DNA from: Hedera helix
Taxonomy: Eukaryota > Streptophyta > Magnoliopsida > Apiales > Araliaceae
Direction: 5' to 3'
NCBI GenBank assembly: GCA_947179155.2
Contig: OX359281.1
Location: forward strand, 44,667,967 to 44,731,966
Length of the DNA stretch: 64,000 bases
Positions 36,080-49,519 of the stretch are shown one piece after another. Under the pieces are notes generated by a model, which ran no database searches, was not told where the DNA came from, and saw only the letters and a program-made list of their open reading frames with translations. Made by a program: the position numbers and the translations under genes. Numbering within the stretch: the stretch's first letter is position 1; the number at the start of each line of letters is the position of its first letter.

Positions 36080-39000
36080 AGGATCCATCAATAACAAAAA
36101 CTGGATCAGCGATATATAGATAACATATTGCAGATAAGTAACAGAATCAGTGACAATCCTAAACAACACTTAATTTATGAAGGAAAAAAAAAATTGCAGT
36201 TAAAAAATTATCTGCACATTGAAATATAATTTTCCGCTTTCTACTGCTAAATTAGATTTTATAATACTAGTATATTCTATGCTTTGGCTTTCTATATAGC
36301 CTATAATTGGACACTTCTACAGTTTATGCCTCTCAGTATTATCAAGTAACATACTCATCATTTATCACAAGATTCTTAATTTTCTTACAAGAGTCAATTG
36401 TCACACTAAATTTAGCCTCAGAGAATGGTTACATGAATAGTGCTTAAGCGGTTAGGCTAATAGGATTCTCACGTCTTCAAAGCCACACTAGTTGTAGGCT
36501 TGTAGCACTAGTACATCAGAGAACGCCAAAGGTTGAAAATGCTTAAATTTAGACAACAATGGACTACGAAAGCATTTCAATATTTGCTACTAACCTCGCA
36601 CAGTTAAATATATTACTCCAGTTCCCTTGTTCCCATGTTACTAAGGTAAAAATGTCACCAATAAATAAGTAGGCAAAACTAAAATGGGTTTCATTTTCAA
36701 GGGTAACTCAGTGTATGACATGGAAAAGGGGGAGAAATAAGGTAAAATAATTAAAATCCACATACAATTTTACCACCAATGATGTGAATATCAGTGTAAT
36801 CACGAGTTTTTGTGTAATACTTCAAGTCGGCTCCTTGGCAGAAAGCAATTTTACTTGATAAATCTAACTTCTTCACCAGATATGTTTTCCCTTGATGCAT
36901 ATAGACGGCACCTTCATACAACTGAAAGATTAATTAAATTATCAAGTTTCAAGAAGAAATAGCGGCATACTGTTAACAATAATAATTAAGATACCGATGG
37001 AGAGAGGTAGACCCACTCTTTAGCTAAAGTGGAAAATGGCCACCTTGATTTTGTGGATGAAAAATAATCAGTGTGAAAAAATTACAAGAAGAGCAACCAT
37101 TTTGGATGAATGGGGCATGAAAAGACCAAGAAAATAATATCTACACTAATCAGGGGGAAAAAATATGTACCAGAGTCCAATAATTGTATAAAATCAGCAA
37201 TTTGTTACGAAGTGCTTGGACAAGTTGATGGTTGGTAATTGAATTGGACATGGTGTAAGCAAGTATGTACCAAAGTCCAATAATGTTGATAACCTTACCT
37301 ATCTAATAATTCTCTATGTGGGCGCATCCCATTTCGGTATTAATATCTAATATCTTTATCATAAAGATGTTTTTTTAATAAATAATATAGATTAAAATAC
37401 GTGAATTTAGTGAATGATATTCATTTGGCCACCTTGGCAATCCTGGCCAGGCCCTGCCCATGGATGATAACATAACAGCCAAGAAGCAACTGAAAGCTAG
37501 AATGGCAGATGGAAAATAGAAGTGCAAAAAATTTGAAGTAGATAATGTCATAGGAGATTTATGCGTTCTTTTCAACCAAAAAGAAAAGGGGAAAGAGTAG
37601 CAGAGTAGATGGAGTACGAAAGTCAAACTAGATCTCCAAATAACTCCAAACTAAAAAATCTACCAAAAACATTTGGCATATTTCTTTCAGAAATTTTGCG
37701 TTTCTACGGGAAGGGGAGTGGTCAATTCTGACCTTTTTACCTGAAAGAATGCCTTGCTTTCCTCAATTTCTTCAAGGACGTCGTTCTTTTGCTGGTCAAT
37801 TACTTTGAATCTCTCTGTTTCTATGGCCCGTATACTAACAGCATGTGAAGGCATTTTCTATGGAAAAGAATATACAACACAGAAGAATACATGAAAAAGT
37901 TACTTTACAGCTGCCATAGTGTCAAATAAAATGAAACAATCTGCATTTGATTAATTAGAAGAGGGAGCTTAAAACCTAGACAAAAAGAGAATTGTATACC
38001 TCATGCCCTATATAGCTCCAAATTCTAGCAGAAGGAACACGTGATAAATCAGTACTCAGGTATCCTTTAGTTTCAAGTGTCATTATGGTGTTCATTAAGC
38101 CAGAACCAAAATACTTCTCATCGTGAAGCAAGCTAATTGGGTGTTCATGAGCAGCACATACAAGATGCTGTTCAAGCACCTACAGATAGAAGTAACTCCA
38201 AAAATGAGTATAAGTTCCTCTACTGAGTGAAAAAGAAATACAAAATAAAGTAAATTGCACATAACAGTTCCAAAAACCAGAAAAACCTGGTGGTTATTAG
38301 CATCAATATGACAACACTCAATTGGGCTCCTGAAGAGTTTATGAGGAAATTTCATAAAATACTGATCAAGAGGCCCTTCAAATGCAACATATATGGCAAG
38401 TGATGTCTTTTCCCTTCTCCCAGCCCTTCCAGCTTGCTGCCACAAGCTAATTATCAGGGAAGCCAGCCCCAATGAGAACAATATAAGGAAAATGTTACTG
38501 ACAAATTTTTTTTTAATTAAGTCATGTACCTCGAGATGCTACCAGGAAAGCCAAGATGCAAAGTAACATCGATGTGCCCAACATCAATGCCTAACTCAAG
38601 GGCATTTGTAGCAGCAACACCGAGAAGATTCCCAGAAAAAAAGTCGCTCTCAATCCTTCTTCGATCCTGCTCTATTAGTTAGAAATGTCAAGAAGCTGTT
38701 AAACAAAGTTAAGATGGAACGTATATGCTAATAATAACATAATGAATTAGAAGACAGAAACAAAAGATGGAAGGTTGAATACTAAAAGAAGATTTTAACA
38801 GTCCGTAGACACTACCACACATCAAATGCTAATAATAAAGATGAAAATAAATGGTTGAAATATCAGATAATGAGATAATTAACTGAAGAGTAGCAAGGAC
38901 AATGGACCACATAAAATATCACAATACGAGGCATAGCGAGGCATCCTCGCACATTCATAGATACCCTAACCCCTCTCCATCTGGAGAAAACAGTAGCAGC

Positions 39001-42000
39001 AGATCTTGGCAAGATCAAGTACAGAGCAAAACGAACATAACATTCAACATTTGTCTTAGTGAACTTCAAGCTAAATAGCTTCAAAGAAAGAACTTCTCTA
39101 CCACTTTGTTGATAATTATACAAATGAATCAATTTTTCTCTGACAACATATCATGTCATCATACTTGTCAAAGAAAATCTTCACATAATTTAATCAATAT
39201 CAATATGAAACAAAGAACTCAAGTACCAACCTGAGCGATATAACCAGCACGATAAGCACAAACAGAGTCAACAAGATGGGAAGCAGTCTCCTGAAGAATC
39301 TCGCGTCTTAATCACAATGACAAATATCAAAACATAGTCATTTTCTTGATCCAGGTAAGCCATGAGCATAAATTTTAAAAATTAACCATAGAAGCACAAG
39401 GTCACATACGTATAACTCAAAACAAGCTCACAAAGTTTCCGTGTTTTGCAAAATGTAATGCATCGAAGTCCATGCTGAACAATTTCCGCAAAGAGACGTG
39501 AAACCTCCAATATTGGGCTGCAAAGCAGAAATTAAAATGTCAAGCATTATAAAATTTGTTTCAAATATTAAAATATTGCTTGATTTCTTTTATCTTTTAT
39601 GGATTCACGTATACTGTTTATAGCATGCTTTGAATCTTTGATGCAACATAATATCAAGTGCATGACAAATTCAAATTAAGGCATCCATGGTACCTTGGAA
39701 GTGTTTTATATGACACATTCCTAAACATTTCCCACCACATAGCGAAGAAGTTTTATTGACAAGCAACAGCACATTTTGAATAATTTCTGGTATCCTTCCA
39801 CTACTTTTTATAGCACAAAACTCACAAGCTTGAACAGAACCCAACAACTAGTACTGATGCAGGACAACAAATTAAAACATGAAAAATAATGAAAAGATAG
39901 AGCTTTAAATATCTCGCAGAGATATAGGTCACCCCGCAGAGTGTTTACTTTGCAAATATCACTTCACATCCGCAGACAACAGAGAGCAATATAACTAATC
40001 TCAAAATTCAATAATCAATAATCCAATGTTAATAATGTTGCGGGGATTTATCCCTATTTAAAGACAACCAACCCTAATTTTACTTGGGGAATAAGTAAAA
40101 TACTAAAGGACTAAAATACCCTGAGTAAACAATAAACTTCCTAATAAATATAAAATAAACTATATCCTCACTATTAAATAAACATCTAATAATAATATTA
40201 TTACCAAAAAAAATTATTTCCAAATATAATTAATATTTGAGCTCTTTTATTCTGTGGTCCCTATCATTCACCCCTCCCTTGGTTGGAGAAAACTCAATCT
40301 CAAGTTTTATAATAGACTAGAATAATCTACGAAGTCATCTGCACCAAGTAAAAATTTTGGGACACCGTTGAGAACTTCCCATGACATGTCTCAAAAACAT
40401 TTGGTAGGAGCAATGATAACAATGTTCCTTTTGTATCATACTGTGTTAAAGTATACCATCCGAAATGATAAACTCCACATGGTCAACTAGAACGGAGGAA
40501 TTTCATGTTTTTATGTGGTCCTCATCAGGTACCCTGACCCGTACCCATACCAACTCTGATGCAATGTGTTCTGGAGGAAATTATTTCTTTTTCCAGTGAT
40601 TTGATTTCCAAGAAGACTAAACTGAATCGTCATAATTGTGTGCCACATGATCATCTCATCAGGTCTTTTAATATTTTTCAGCAATTAAAGTAAGTCATAA
40701 ATCTAGTTTCCTTAACTGCTGTCTTGTTTACAGTCAGTTAAGTACTCCACCATCCTCTTTTGACTTTGTTTTGCAGTCTATCTGGCTAGGCGTATCTTAC
40801 TCAGCACATAGTAGTTTTTGCCATTGAGTTTTAGGCCTGACATTATATTTAAAGGACGGACCGGAACTAGATCTCTATTAGTGCAACCCCACTAAAACAT
40901 TGAAAGGGGTTCTAAAAAATCTTCAGCATACTTTAAAGTACTACCAACTTACTCTCACCTAAATAAGCCCTCATCCACTCCCTTTAGCGAGTCAGTTGCG
41001 GATAATCAAAATAATTCTTTAGATTGATCAGTCTCTCGAACTCCTTACCGAGTTTGCTCAGAAGCCATAAGCACTCACCCACTCTCTTTAGCGAGTCAGT
41101 TGCAGATAAATCAAACTAATTCTTTAGCTTGATCGGTCTCTCAAACTCCTTACTGAGTTTGCCCAGAAGCCAAGTTCATTAACCTTTTATACCTATTTGT
41201 TCCATCACTCGAAACTAACCCACAGTATAATCACACAACCCAACTAATATTTATGTTACATAGAAATAGAACTAAGTTCAACTGACATGCAAAACTAAAA
41301 CAAGCGAATAAACTCTCCATGTGCTCCACATACAAAAGAAACTGACAAACAAGGAATTTAATGTCACTGAAAGACGATGCCAGGGTGAAAAACTTTTAAG
41401 TATTATCATGAGTAGAGATAATGTCACCCCAACTAAATTTTCTTCTTACATATTCACTTCAGATGAACATGACAACATTAAGCAGCCAAGAGAACATCCT
41501 GAATGAGTAATCATGACAGAATGTCCCATAGTTTTCCATGTCATAATTAAGAATATCGGTTACCTCGAGCGTCCGACTACAACACTTCCATCAGAAGATT
41601 TCTTGGTTCTAGTGCTACTTTTAATTTTCTTGGAAACCTGTAGTCCAGCATTGTCAGCATATTCTTAAAAAGAACATTTCTGGTCAAAATTTATCTAACT
41701 AACGAAGCACAAAGAACCTACAGTTTTTAGGCACAAAGGTGGATTCCAGAGGACAAAATGTTTACAACCAGAAGGGCTACCGTCGTTCTGAATCAGGTCC
41801 ACTGTTGATAGATTTGCAAGTTCCTGTAGCATCCAAAACGATGTAAATATTCCAGAGAAATATGGTGTTCAATTTTGCAATATATATACACAAAGTATTT
41901 TCAAAAGCTTATCAAACACGCATACTAGTTCCCTAATAGACAAAAGGTAGAAATACTACACATCACAAGAACATATCCTGAGATTAATACCAGTAAAAGA

Positions 42001-45000
42001 AAAACAGAGAAAAAGGTCTCACCATGGTATGCTCACGGGGGTTAGCAGAAGTTGCAGTACAAAACACAAAAGAAGGATCACTGCCATATACTGCAAAAAG
42101 GATCAGGTTGTGAAATTAACATATTAACTTGTCTGTTGGGGGTGATAAAAGAAGAATAATTGAAGCAAAACGAAATCCCCATCTACAGAAAAACTCTATA
42201 ATTACATAGTTAAAATATACCATGACCACATATCCGACGAAGTCTCCGCAAAATAAGAGCAGTATGACAACCGAATGCTCCTTTATAAACATGAGCTTCA
42301 TCAATTATGACAAACCTGGTTTACAAAAATACAACTGAACTGCTTCAATATATATGTTATTGCCATTCTACAAAGATACATAATTTGTTAGATAACATAA
42401 ACTTTACAAAAAAATATCAACAAATACATTAATTACTTGACCTATCACATGGCATCCAAAAGTACTGTCCAATAAAAGATACCTTAGATTTGCTAAAATT
42501 CGCCTGAATTGTCCATGGGATGGCAATATGGACATGTGCAACATATCTGGATTTGTAATTATCTGCACAGAAGCTGACAAAGATTCAGTAAAAATAAGCA
42601 AGGAGAAAGTATCCTGTCTCAAACATCCAAAACTTACTGTAATACCAGTCTCGCATTGTTCCGCAGCCACATCCTATCCTCCTGAGAAGTGTCGCCATCG
42701 TATACGCCAATATTTAAGCTAGCATTGAACTCTTTGGTGATAGCTAACAAAGCTCGCAGTTGGTCCTGAGCTAAAGCCTGCATGCAGTAACAATTTGGAA
42801 TGCATAAACAATTAAAGTTAGCCTAAAAGGACAAAATTATTATAGAATAATGATATCCCTGTGAATTTATCAAAAACAAATAATACAGCTTCATGAATAA
42901 ACAACAAAGATACTACATAAAGGTCTATAGAAAATAACCTTTGTTGGGAAGAGGTAAAAAGCACAAGCTGACAAATCCTGAGATAATACTTCCAGGACTG
43001 GCAAATTATAGCAAAGAGATTTCCCACTGGATGTCATGGTTGCCACAACTACATTCTTGCCAGCAAGGGTAGCTTCAATTGATTCTGCCTGCAGATTCCA
43101 CAAAAATGAAAAACATGTGGAAATTTCTGAATTAAAAAGGACTACAATTTGCAACAATAGCAACCACACCTGGTGGCTATACAACTTAGTAACCCCAATA
43201 CAATTGAGTGCAGACTTGATGTCTTCTGAAAGTTCACCAGGCATCTCGACGTAGTTGGCTTTTCTTCCAGATATCTCTTCAATATGAACAATCTGCTTAA
43301 AAAAAGTTTAGTACTCAGCCAGGCACTAGACAAGGAAAAAACCATTCTAGAAATACCAGCATATGCCTCCAACATACCTGAAGGCCTAACCTGTATGTTC
43401 CTCTTTGTAACACCCCCCCCCCCCCCCCCCCCCCCAAACAAAACAAAAAAAACAAAAGAAAAAACACCCCAAAAAAGAAGACTAAAAATAAAAGGAAAAG
43501 AAACACAAAAGAAAGAGAAGCAAACAATAAAAGACAAAGTAAAAAGAAACCTGTCCTTGAGATCCAAAGCCCATTCTCAGATGTTCAACCATTTCCAAAG
43601 GTAGTAACGACTTTGTATCCTGCAAAGCGAGCCAGGTGTTGAAACGATAAAGACTATCATAAATAGACGCTATATTCAACTTGACTATATCCAAATAATG
43701 CAGCTAGGGAAATGATTGAAGTATTATGAGACACTCAAAATTTTAAAAACGGCTTCCACATACCAACAATGGTAATCTGAGTAATTAAGTATAGTATAAA
43801 GATCCCTAATTTTGTAAGGACAAGATGATATACATAATACACTGTCATATAACGCCATCTTGACTTTGGTGTTTCTCATATTCCAGTGTCTTTCTCTCTT
43901 AAAATAAAGAAATAAGGTACACTCAAAAATTAGATTATCAATGTTTTTTCACAACTCCAACTATCTAGGAAATGCTGAAGGGGATGGCAAATTGCTGAAA
44001 TAGAGGGACAAATTAGTTGAAGGTGCAGTTGCCTGAATTTAGGAGAAACCATCATAAATTGCTCCTCCTTGAGGTGATGACAATATCAAATAGAAACATA
44101 ATCAAATCCCATCCATGCTATTAAGTTATAGATGATATCCATACCACCTAGACATTTTAGTTACTGTCCCTTCTTCCATAAGAAAATGATTTAAAACTGT
44201 GATAAGTTTTCTTTAACACTTACAGTTCAGCATCTGAAAATCACAAGTCAACATACATATAAAATGAAAACAATCGTAATTTTGAAATGATAAAATTCAG
44301 TTACATTACATCAACAACAACACTATATTTATGTCAGTAACATAAATATAATATATATATATATACATACATAAATACTTGAAATTATACGTAACAAAAT
44401 ACTATTCATATTAGAAGTGCCAAAAATGGTAGAACAAAAAGTGTTCATTACTATTTTTATTACTTTTCTCTTTGTATAGGTTAGCATACGATATGAGATG
44501 CAAGAAGATACACTCCAACCATTAAGTATACAACACCTACATGACAATGTTCTTTGAATGAATGACAACTTGAAGGTGCTGATGAGTAACTCCTAGCTCG
44601 TTTAGCTTTATTTTGACTTGCAGTAGTACGCTCTGCCTTCAAAAACATTAGAACATCTTCCAAGGAAAAGCACTTGGCCATATTATTTCCATTTTCACAC
44701 TGTATCAAAACATTTCTGGTTACCTAAAACATTACTGAGATATTGAGGTTATGGAACATAAAATTAATGAAAGATGTTGAATGAATCAATTAAAGCAACT
44801 CATATACCAAACAGTAGGGCAAGAAAACCATATAGTAGCACAAGTATAGTTATGGACTACAGAATCCTGTATAGTAAGACTCCTGCAAGTAGCAGGGTCT
44901 GGGGAAGATCAGATGTACGTAGCCTTACCTCTATATAGAAAAAGTTGTTCCTAGAACTTGAACTTGTGACCAAGCACTCAACAAGTGAACACTGACCATT

Positions 45001-48000
45001 GTGCCAAGTAAAACCTTCTTGTGATTATAAAGAAGTATGAAGCAAAGATTTCGAGCCCAATTATCTCAAGTGTTTGATGATGAATCCCACATTTATGTTC
45101 ATTGGAGGACTAACCATAACATGTAACTCAGAGAAGAAGTTGGACGTACCGAGAAGAGATATGTACACTAGTAAAGGTACAAGAACTCAAAAGCGAAGTC
45201 GGAGGCCAGTGAACATACCAGTAATGATTTAACAGCAACCCAAAGATCAATTTTGAAGGAACCTTCCCTTTTCTTCATTGCATTAATCGTCTTCAACAGA
45301 GGAACGCGTTTTTGAGCTACTGAAAAGGATCAAAAGGTCAATGCACTTCCATTTTTAACAGCAATGCAAAAGTGAACAAATTGGAAAGGAATATAGTACA
45401 ATTTGTACCAGCACCAGACTTACTTCCAACTTGATCTCTCTGTTCCGGTGGAGATTTCATAATAACAAGGGCATTACGCAATCTTTTAGTCTCGGTTTCA
45501 CTGTCGACAAACTGTACAACCTGAATGAAAAGGACTAATCAAAAAATATGCTTAAGAAAAGGTATAATTAGAAAAATCAATCTTACTAAGAATAAGAATA
45601 ATCCACACAGCAGATCAAAAACAGAGAAAAATGAATACCTCCTTCGATAGATACAAAATATTATCAGTAGAAGTACATGTGAACCTTCACACAAATAGAA
45701 ACATTAGTTTCTTATGAATCAAACACATCCAATCTAGTTCATAGAGATGGCATGAGACCCAAATTTGGAGTTTGACCACGACAGGAAGATCAGAAAAAAA
45801 ATATCATTCCCAACAAAAAGTTATATAATCATAAAATATTAAAGCACTTGAATATGGTTGCACAAATATAATAAGAGGAGCTACTACAAGAAAAACTTCA
45901 AGTGGATGCCAGAAGAAAAGAAAACAACGTAACCTGCCGTGCACTGCTACCCGACCTTATCTGTGTTCACTACTATCCAAAACCATATAACTTATATAAT
46001 CACACCAAACCTCAGGAGCAGAGGAGCTTTCGCCAAATACTGGGGATAGGATACTTTGAAGGTCAATACAGTAATTCTAAACTTCGCAGAAGACAACAGC
46101 ATCTATCAAAGCACATAATCCATGCATTATGTACACAATACAACAACCGAATCCATATTGCTTCCTTAAAATAGAAATTCTCATGGAAGCAAGGATTATT
46201 GGAACATAGTTGCATCAGTTTTCAAATCTAACCCCGTCAAACATATATAATTGCGTAGAATAAAATTCTACTCATTACAGCGTGAGAAAAACTTGAACTC
46301 ACATATTTATCGTACGCAAAAAGATGAGAAATACAGCTACTTCGCCTCAAATCATAGTCCAGGAGCATCGACCCTCATTATGGGTGATTAACAAAAGCAA
46401 GTTAGATCTGATCAAACAGTCAAGTTAAGGAAGCTAGGCACAAACTCTATTAGATAAAATACAATTATCAAAAGAAATGGCCGTAGAGAAGTTTTTTTTG
46501 AGATGAGATTGGTAGTGTTTTTCAACAATTAACTTGAGCACTCCAGGATCAAGTCTTCACAAATGAAATATAGTTATCATAAAGTATAGAAGCCTATAGA
46601 GCAATCTGATGAATTGGTGTGATTATAATAGTCGATTAGATAGTCAGAAGAGGTAAAAGCGTTGTGTTACTAATCAGCAGTGAAGCTCTAGAGATGCCAG
46701 ATTAACCAGTTACCTTAGGACAAAGTACAGAAAGTTGCTCAAGGTCTAAAATGTCAAGTTGAAATCCAAATTTCGTGAGTTGGTCCAGACCTTCTTTTAA
46801 ACCCCTCAAGGTGACATTTTCCCCCTGCTGTTGAAGAATTGCCGAGTAAAGGTTCAAGAAAGAAAATTTTGTCATTATTTCCTTCAGCCATGATGGGCAC
46901 AAGCACAAACTACTCTTGCTCTCACATCGGTCTATTTCACCGTCCTCTGAATTAGCTTCCCTTAACATGCAGGTCCCAGAAAGTGGGTCAGTTAAACAAT
47001 TTGTTGACTCCAGAATCTGAATTAATCTTCTACAGTTTTTTTCATCAAGAACATTATTACCCAGTGACTGCAAAATGCTTAACATTAGACTGCCTGAGAT
47101 TTCTTCCAGTTTGCTGCTAACGGACCTTGTCCTACGTTTCGTCTCTGAATTAACATAACTTCTCCCCATTAGCACATTTCTATCATCAAAAGACACACCT
47201 TGCAATTCAACATCATGTTGATTTTCATTGTTTGATGTATTCTGCATGATGGACAGGTCTTGCATTAAATCAGACCATGCTGAATCAGCCAAATTTTTTG
47301 AGGATGAGCATTGGTTATTGACTTTCAAGGCCACTGTAGCCTCATCAGGTTTCTGGGCTTCTTTGCGATCCTTCTTTGTAAACGGAATAACAGCTATAAA
47401 CTCTCCGGACTTAGTCGGGTGATCACTTATTTGACTCTCCAAGCTCATTTTCACACCCTGATCCAAACCGTTGCAGGCACATAGGAATCTGAATTAGGCA
47501 ACGCATCAAGTAATGACTAAAAAATGGATATTTATAAGAAGAAAAAGGCACACATAATGGCCAGCAGGAAGTTCAACTATGATTTCCGTGTCAAATTAAC
47601 GGATAACAGCTAACAAACACACACAACAATATAATATGTAGACTGAGGAAGAGATGAGAGAATGGGGATATAATTTTCAACAAGACAATGAGAATCAAAA
47701 TGATACTGGCATACTGCATAATTAACAAAAGAAAATTATACTTTGGCTAAAAAAATTATTAACAGAAGCAAAACTTTGCAATGAAGCAGTTGCATTGAAA
47801 TTGAAAGAATTGCAGAAAAAATATCATTCCCCTTATTCCATAGTAAAAGATCCATACAAGTAAGAAAGAATTCAAATTAATGGACTAAATCGATACAGTG
47901 TACATACATTAGGGTGGTTTTGAGGTTATGTGAAATTCAACTGAAGCAGCAAACAAAATACACAGAGATAAGGGAATCAACAAAAAAGAAGTGAAATCAT

Positions 48001-48255
48001 CTTTGTTTCTTCACATCCATAACTACGAATTTAATCACAATTATATTCAAAGTATTCAAATATAGAGATAATAAGAAAGTATGTGCCCTTCACCTTGAGG
48101 AAGAGATGAAAATTGGGGGAAGAGGATGCAGGGGGAAAGATAAGCTTCTTCAGGAGGAGCTTGAGGTCTTGAACGGTCTTGTTTGGGGAAATTGAAACTA
48201 TTGTGGATTCCCCCGTTAGGCTTCGGACTTCGATTTCGCTCTCATTTTCACCCAT
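34228..48255 (-). CDS. HRQ1: HRQ1-type RecQ-like DNA helicase with N-terminal ubiquitin-like domain, 27 exons
   Basis: A nuclear 3'-5' DNA helicase family linked to DNA crosslink repair. I joined 27 exons in frame (1235 codons plus stop): 48255-48094, 47457-46714, 45520-45424, 45319-45219, 44699-44541, 43619-43551, 43292-43170, 43088-42939, 42777-42646, 42562-42483, 42315-42221, 42090-42023, 41823-41722, 41637-41564, 39517-39410, 39306-39231, 38666-38530, 38446-38287, 38179-38000, 37857-37741, 36921-36766, 35522-35355, 35229-35117, 34969-34846, 34597-34502, 34417-34355, 34281-34228. A ubiquitin-like fold covers about residues 8-85. The Walker A motif is MTSSGKS (503-509), the Walker B motif DEAH (611-614), and motif VI QQAGRAGRR (829-837). 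The C-terminal Zn-binding (MZB/DUF1998) region has cysteines near 1115, 1137, 1184-1186, 1192, 1195 and 1201, within CCCSGDGGCPNC. Arabidopsis counterpart from memory: At5g08110. No lesion is seen; exon 25 uses a weak GTCCGT donor. Confidence 0.96.
35830..35870. repeat. Poly-C tract in an HRQ1 intron
   Basis: An uninterrupted run of 25 C at 35836-35860, flanked by shorter C runs. It reads as poly-G in the HRQ1 transcript. Confidence 0.95.
36032..36077. repeat. TA microsatellite in an HRQ1 intron
   Basis: A pure AT dinucleotide run of about 45 bp. Confidence 0.95.
39855..40266 (-). mobile_element. Probable LTR of an old retroelement in HRQ1 intron 14
   Basis: On the minus strand the block begins TGATAGGGACC and ends CCTGCATCA (TGAT...ATCA inverted ends). 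It has a TATA-like TTTAAATAGGG near 40056 and is preceded by a purine-rich AAGGGAGGGGTGAA typical of a polypurine tract. It would thus be a 3' LTR in the same orientation as HRQ1. A 5' LTR partner is not seen. Confidence 0.5.
40966..41173. repeat. Tandem duplication of 104 bp in HRQ1 intron 14
   Basis: AGCGAGTCAGTTGC occurs at 40986 and 41090, and the surrounding sequence (CACTCNCTTTAGCGAG to GTTTGCYCAGAAGCCA) is duplicated with a few substitutions. It lies in the stretch upstream of the putative LTR, possibly in its internal region. Confidence 0.85.
43411..43435. repeat. Poly-C tract in an HRQ1 intron
   Basis: 23 consecutive C (43413-43435) followed by an A-rich stretch. It reads as poly-G in the transcript. 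Confidence 0.95.
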
Positions 48256-48557
48256 GTTAGCTTCGAATCTCTACTGGTTCTAACCTATTTATCTAAATAA
48301 GCTAATTATGAGCCACCTATACTTTTTAATTCTATACTCAATCGTTTCTATTGACTTTCACAACTGGCCGGAATAGCCCGCCCATAAACAATTAAGTTTA
48401 CTCCTAAGTTTATACAATTTAACATCATAAATTATTACATCTATCAAATTATAAATATAGAGACCAAGCCGCCATGACTTCAAATTTCAGCAAAAATACT
48501 GTGTTAGAGATCGAGCATCCAACACAAACCAAACCAAATGGTAATGGCTAAGGGTAC
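48256..48557 (-). promoter_or_regulatory. HRQ1 5' flank, truncated to about 300 bp by an LTR element
   Basis: The 302 bp between the HRQ1 start codon and the LTR at 48558 must hold the 5' untranslated region and core promoter. I see no convincing TATA box. Confidence 0.5.
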
Positions 48558-49265
48558 TGTTGGGATCTAAATATTTAGACCATGACTCACTCTTGAAATG
48601 TAAATATTTGGATCATCAGTCACTATTTAAATATCCTTTAAAATCAAGTTAGTAGAAAAATAAAGACAAAATTTATTAGGGAAATTTTTGGGACAGTGAG
48701 ACATCACCATAATATCTTCCCAATAATTTAATAGTAGATGAGAGAAGAAGCAGTCAGACAGGGGTAGGTTACTATTAGAGAAAAGGAAGAAGAGTAAGAG
48801 ATTATTATCTACAGAGAAACATCATCACACAAGCGAGAGAGAAAATATATCATCTTCTCCATTACATCAAATACTAGACCCGAATACTCCATCTTGGTCA
48901 CACTCCGGCGTACACCGATATACACAGAGTTATTGTAATACACAACGTGAACACACAGCACCATTTATACACGTCGGTAAATATCGAAGGGTAGTGATGT
49001 ACACTACGTGTATGAAGAAACATTGTTGTGTCTCGTTATAAATCGCTATGTTGTAACACTTCCAATATCTTTCTAGTGGATTTATGGCATATCACCCGTG
49101 GGTTTTTTCGTATTGGGTTTCCAGGTAAATCATTGTGTTATTATTTTCAGTATTTACTTGATCAATCATTTATTATTCCAGCATAATTTGGGCTCTTCAT
49201 TGATGACGCGTTTTGGATTGGCCGACCGGGTGATTTCGGCTCACGTCTAGAATTTAACGTCAACA
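48558..49265 (+). repeat. 5' LTR of the plus-strand LARD, 708 bp
   Basis: It begins TGTTGGGATCT and ends TTAACGTCAACA. The start resembles the other LARD's TGTTGGGATGT, but the LTR bodies differ, so this is a related family rather than the same one. The left flank is GGTAC. Confidence 0.8.
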
Positions 49266-49519
49266 TTGGCGCTAGAAGGAGGGCATTTGATGTTTGATTC
49301 AAATCACCAAATTCTTTTTGAATAATTTATATGACGGTTCGATTATTCGATCGGAAAAATATACTACATACAAAAGCTAAGTCACTTTCTTTTATTAAAT
49401 ATTATAATATTATTCTAATATTTGTGTTTATGTGATATATGTATGCCTATCAGTCCAAATAAAAAATTCAATGCAGAAGCTTTTTATTTGCTCTTCATTA
49501 TATTTGTTAAAATTGTTTT

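Noticed and set aside
39853..41563. A complete retroelement in HRQ1 intron 14
   Set aside because: Only one LTR-like block with a polypurine tract could be supported. No partner LTR, primer site or coding region was found.
43142..43604. Frames crossing the poly-C tract
   Set aside because: They result from homopolymer proline/glycine runs and overlap true HRQ1 exons and introns.
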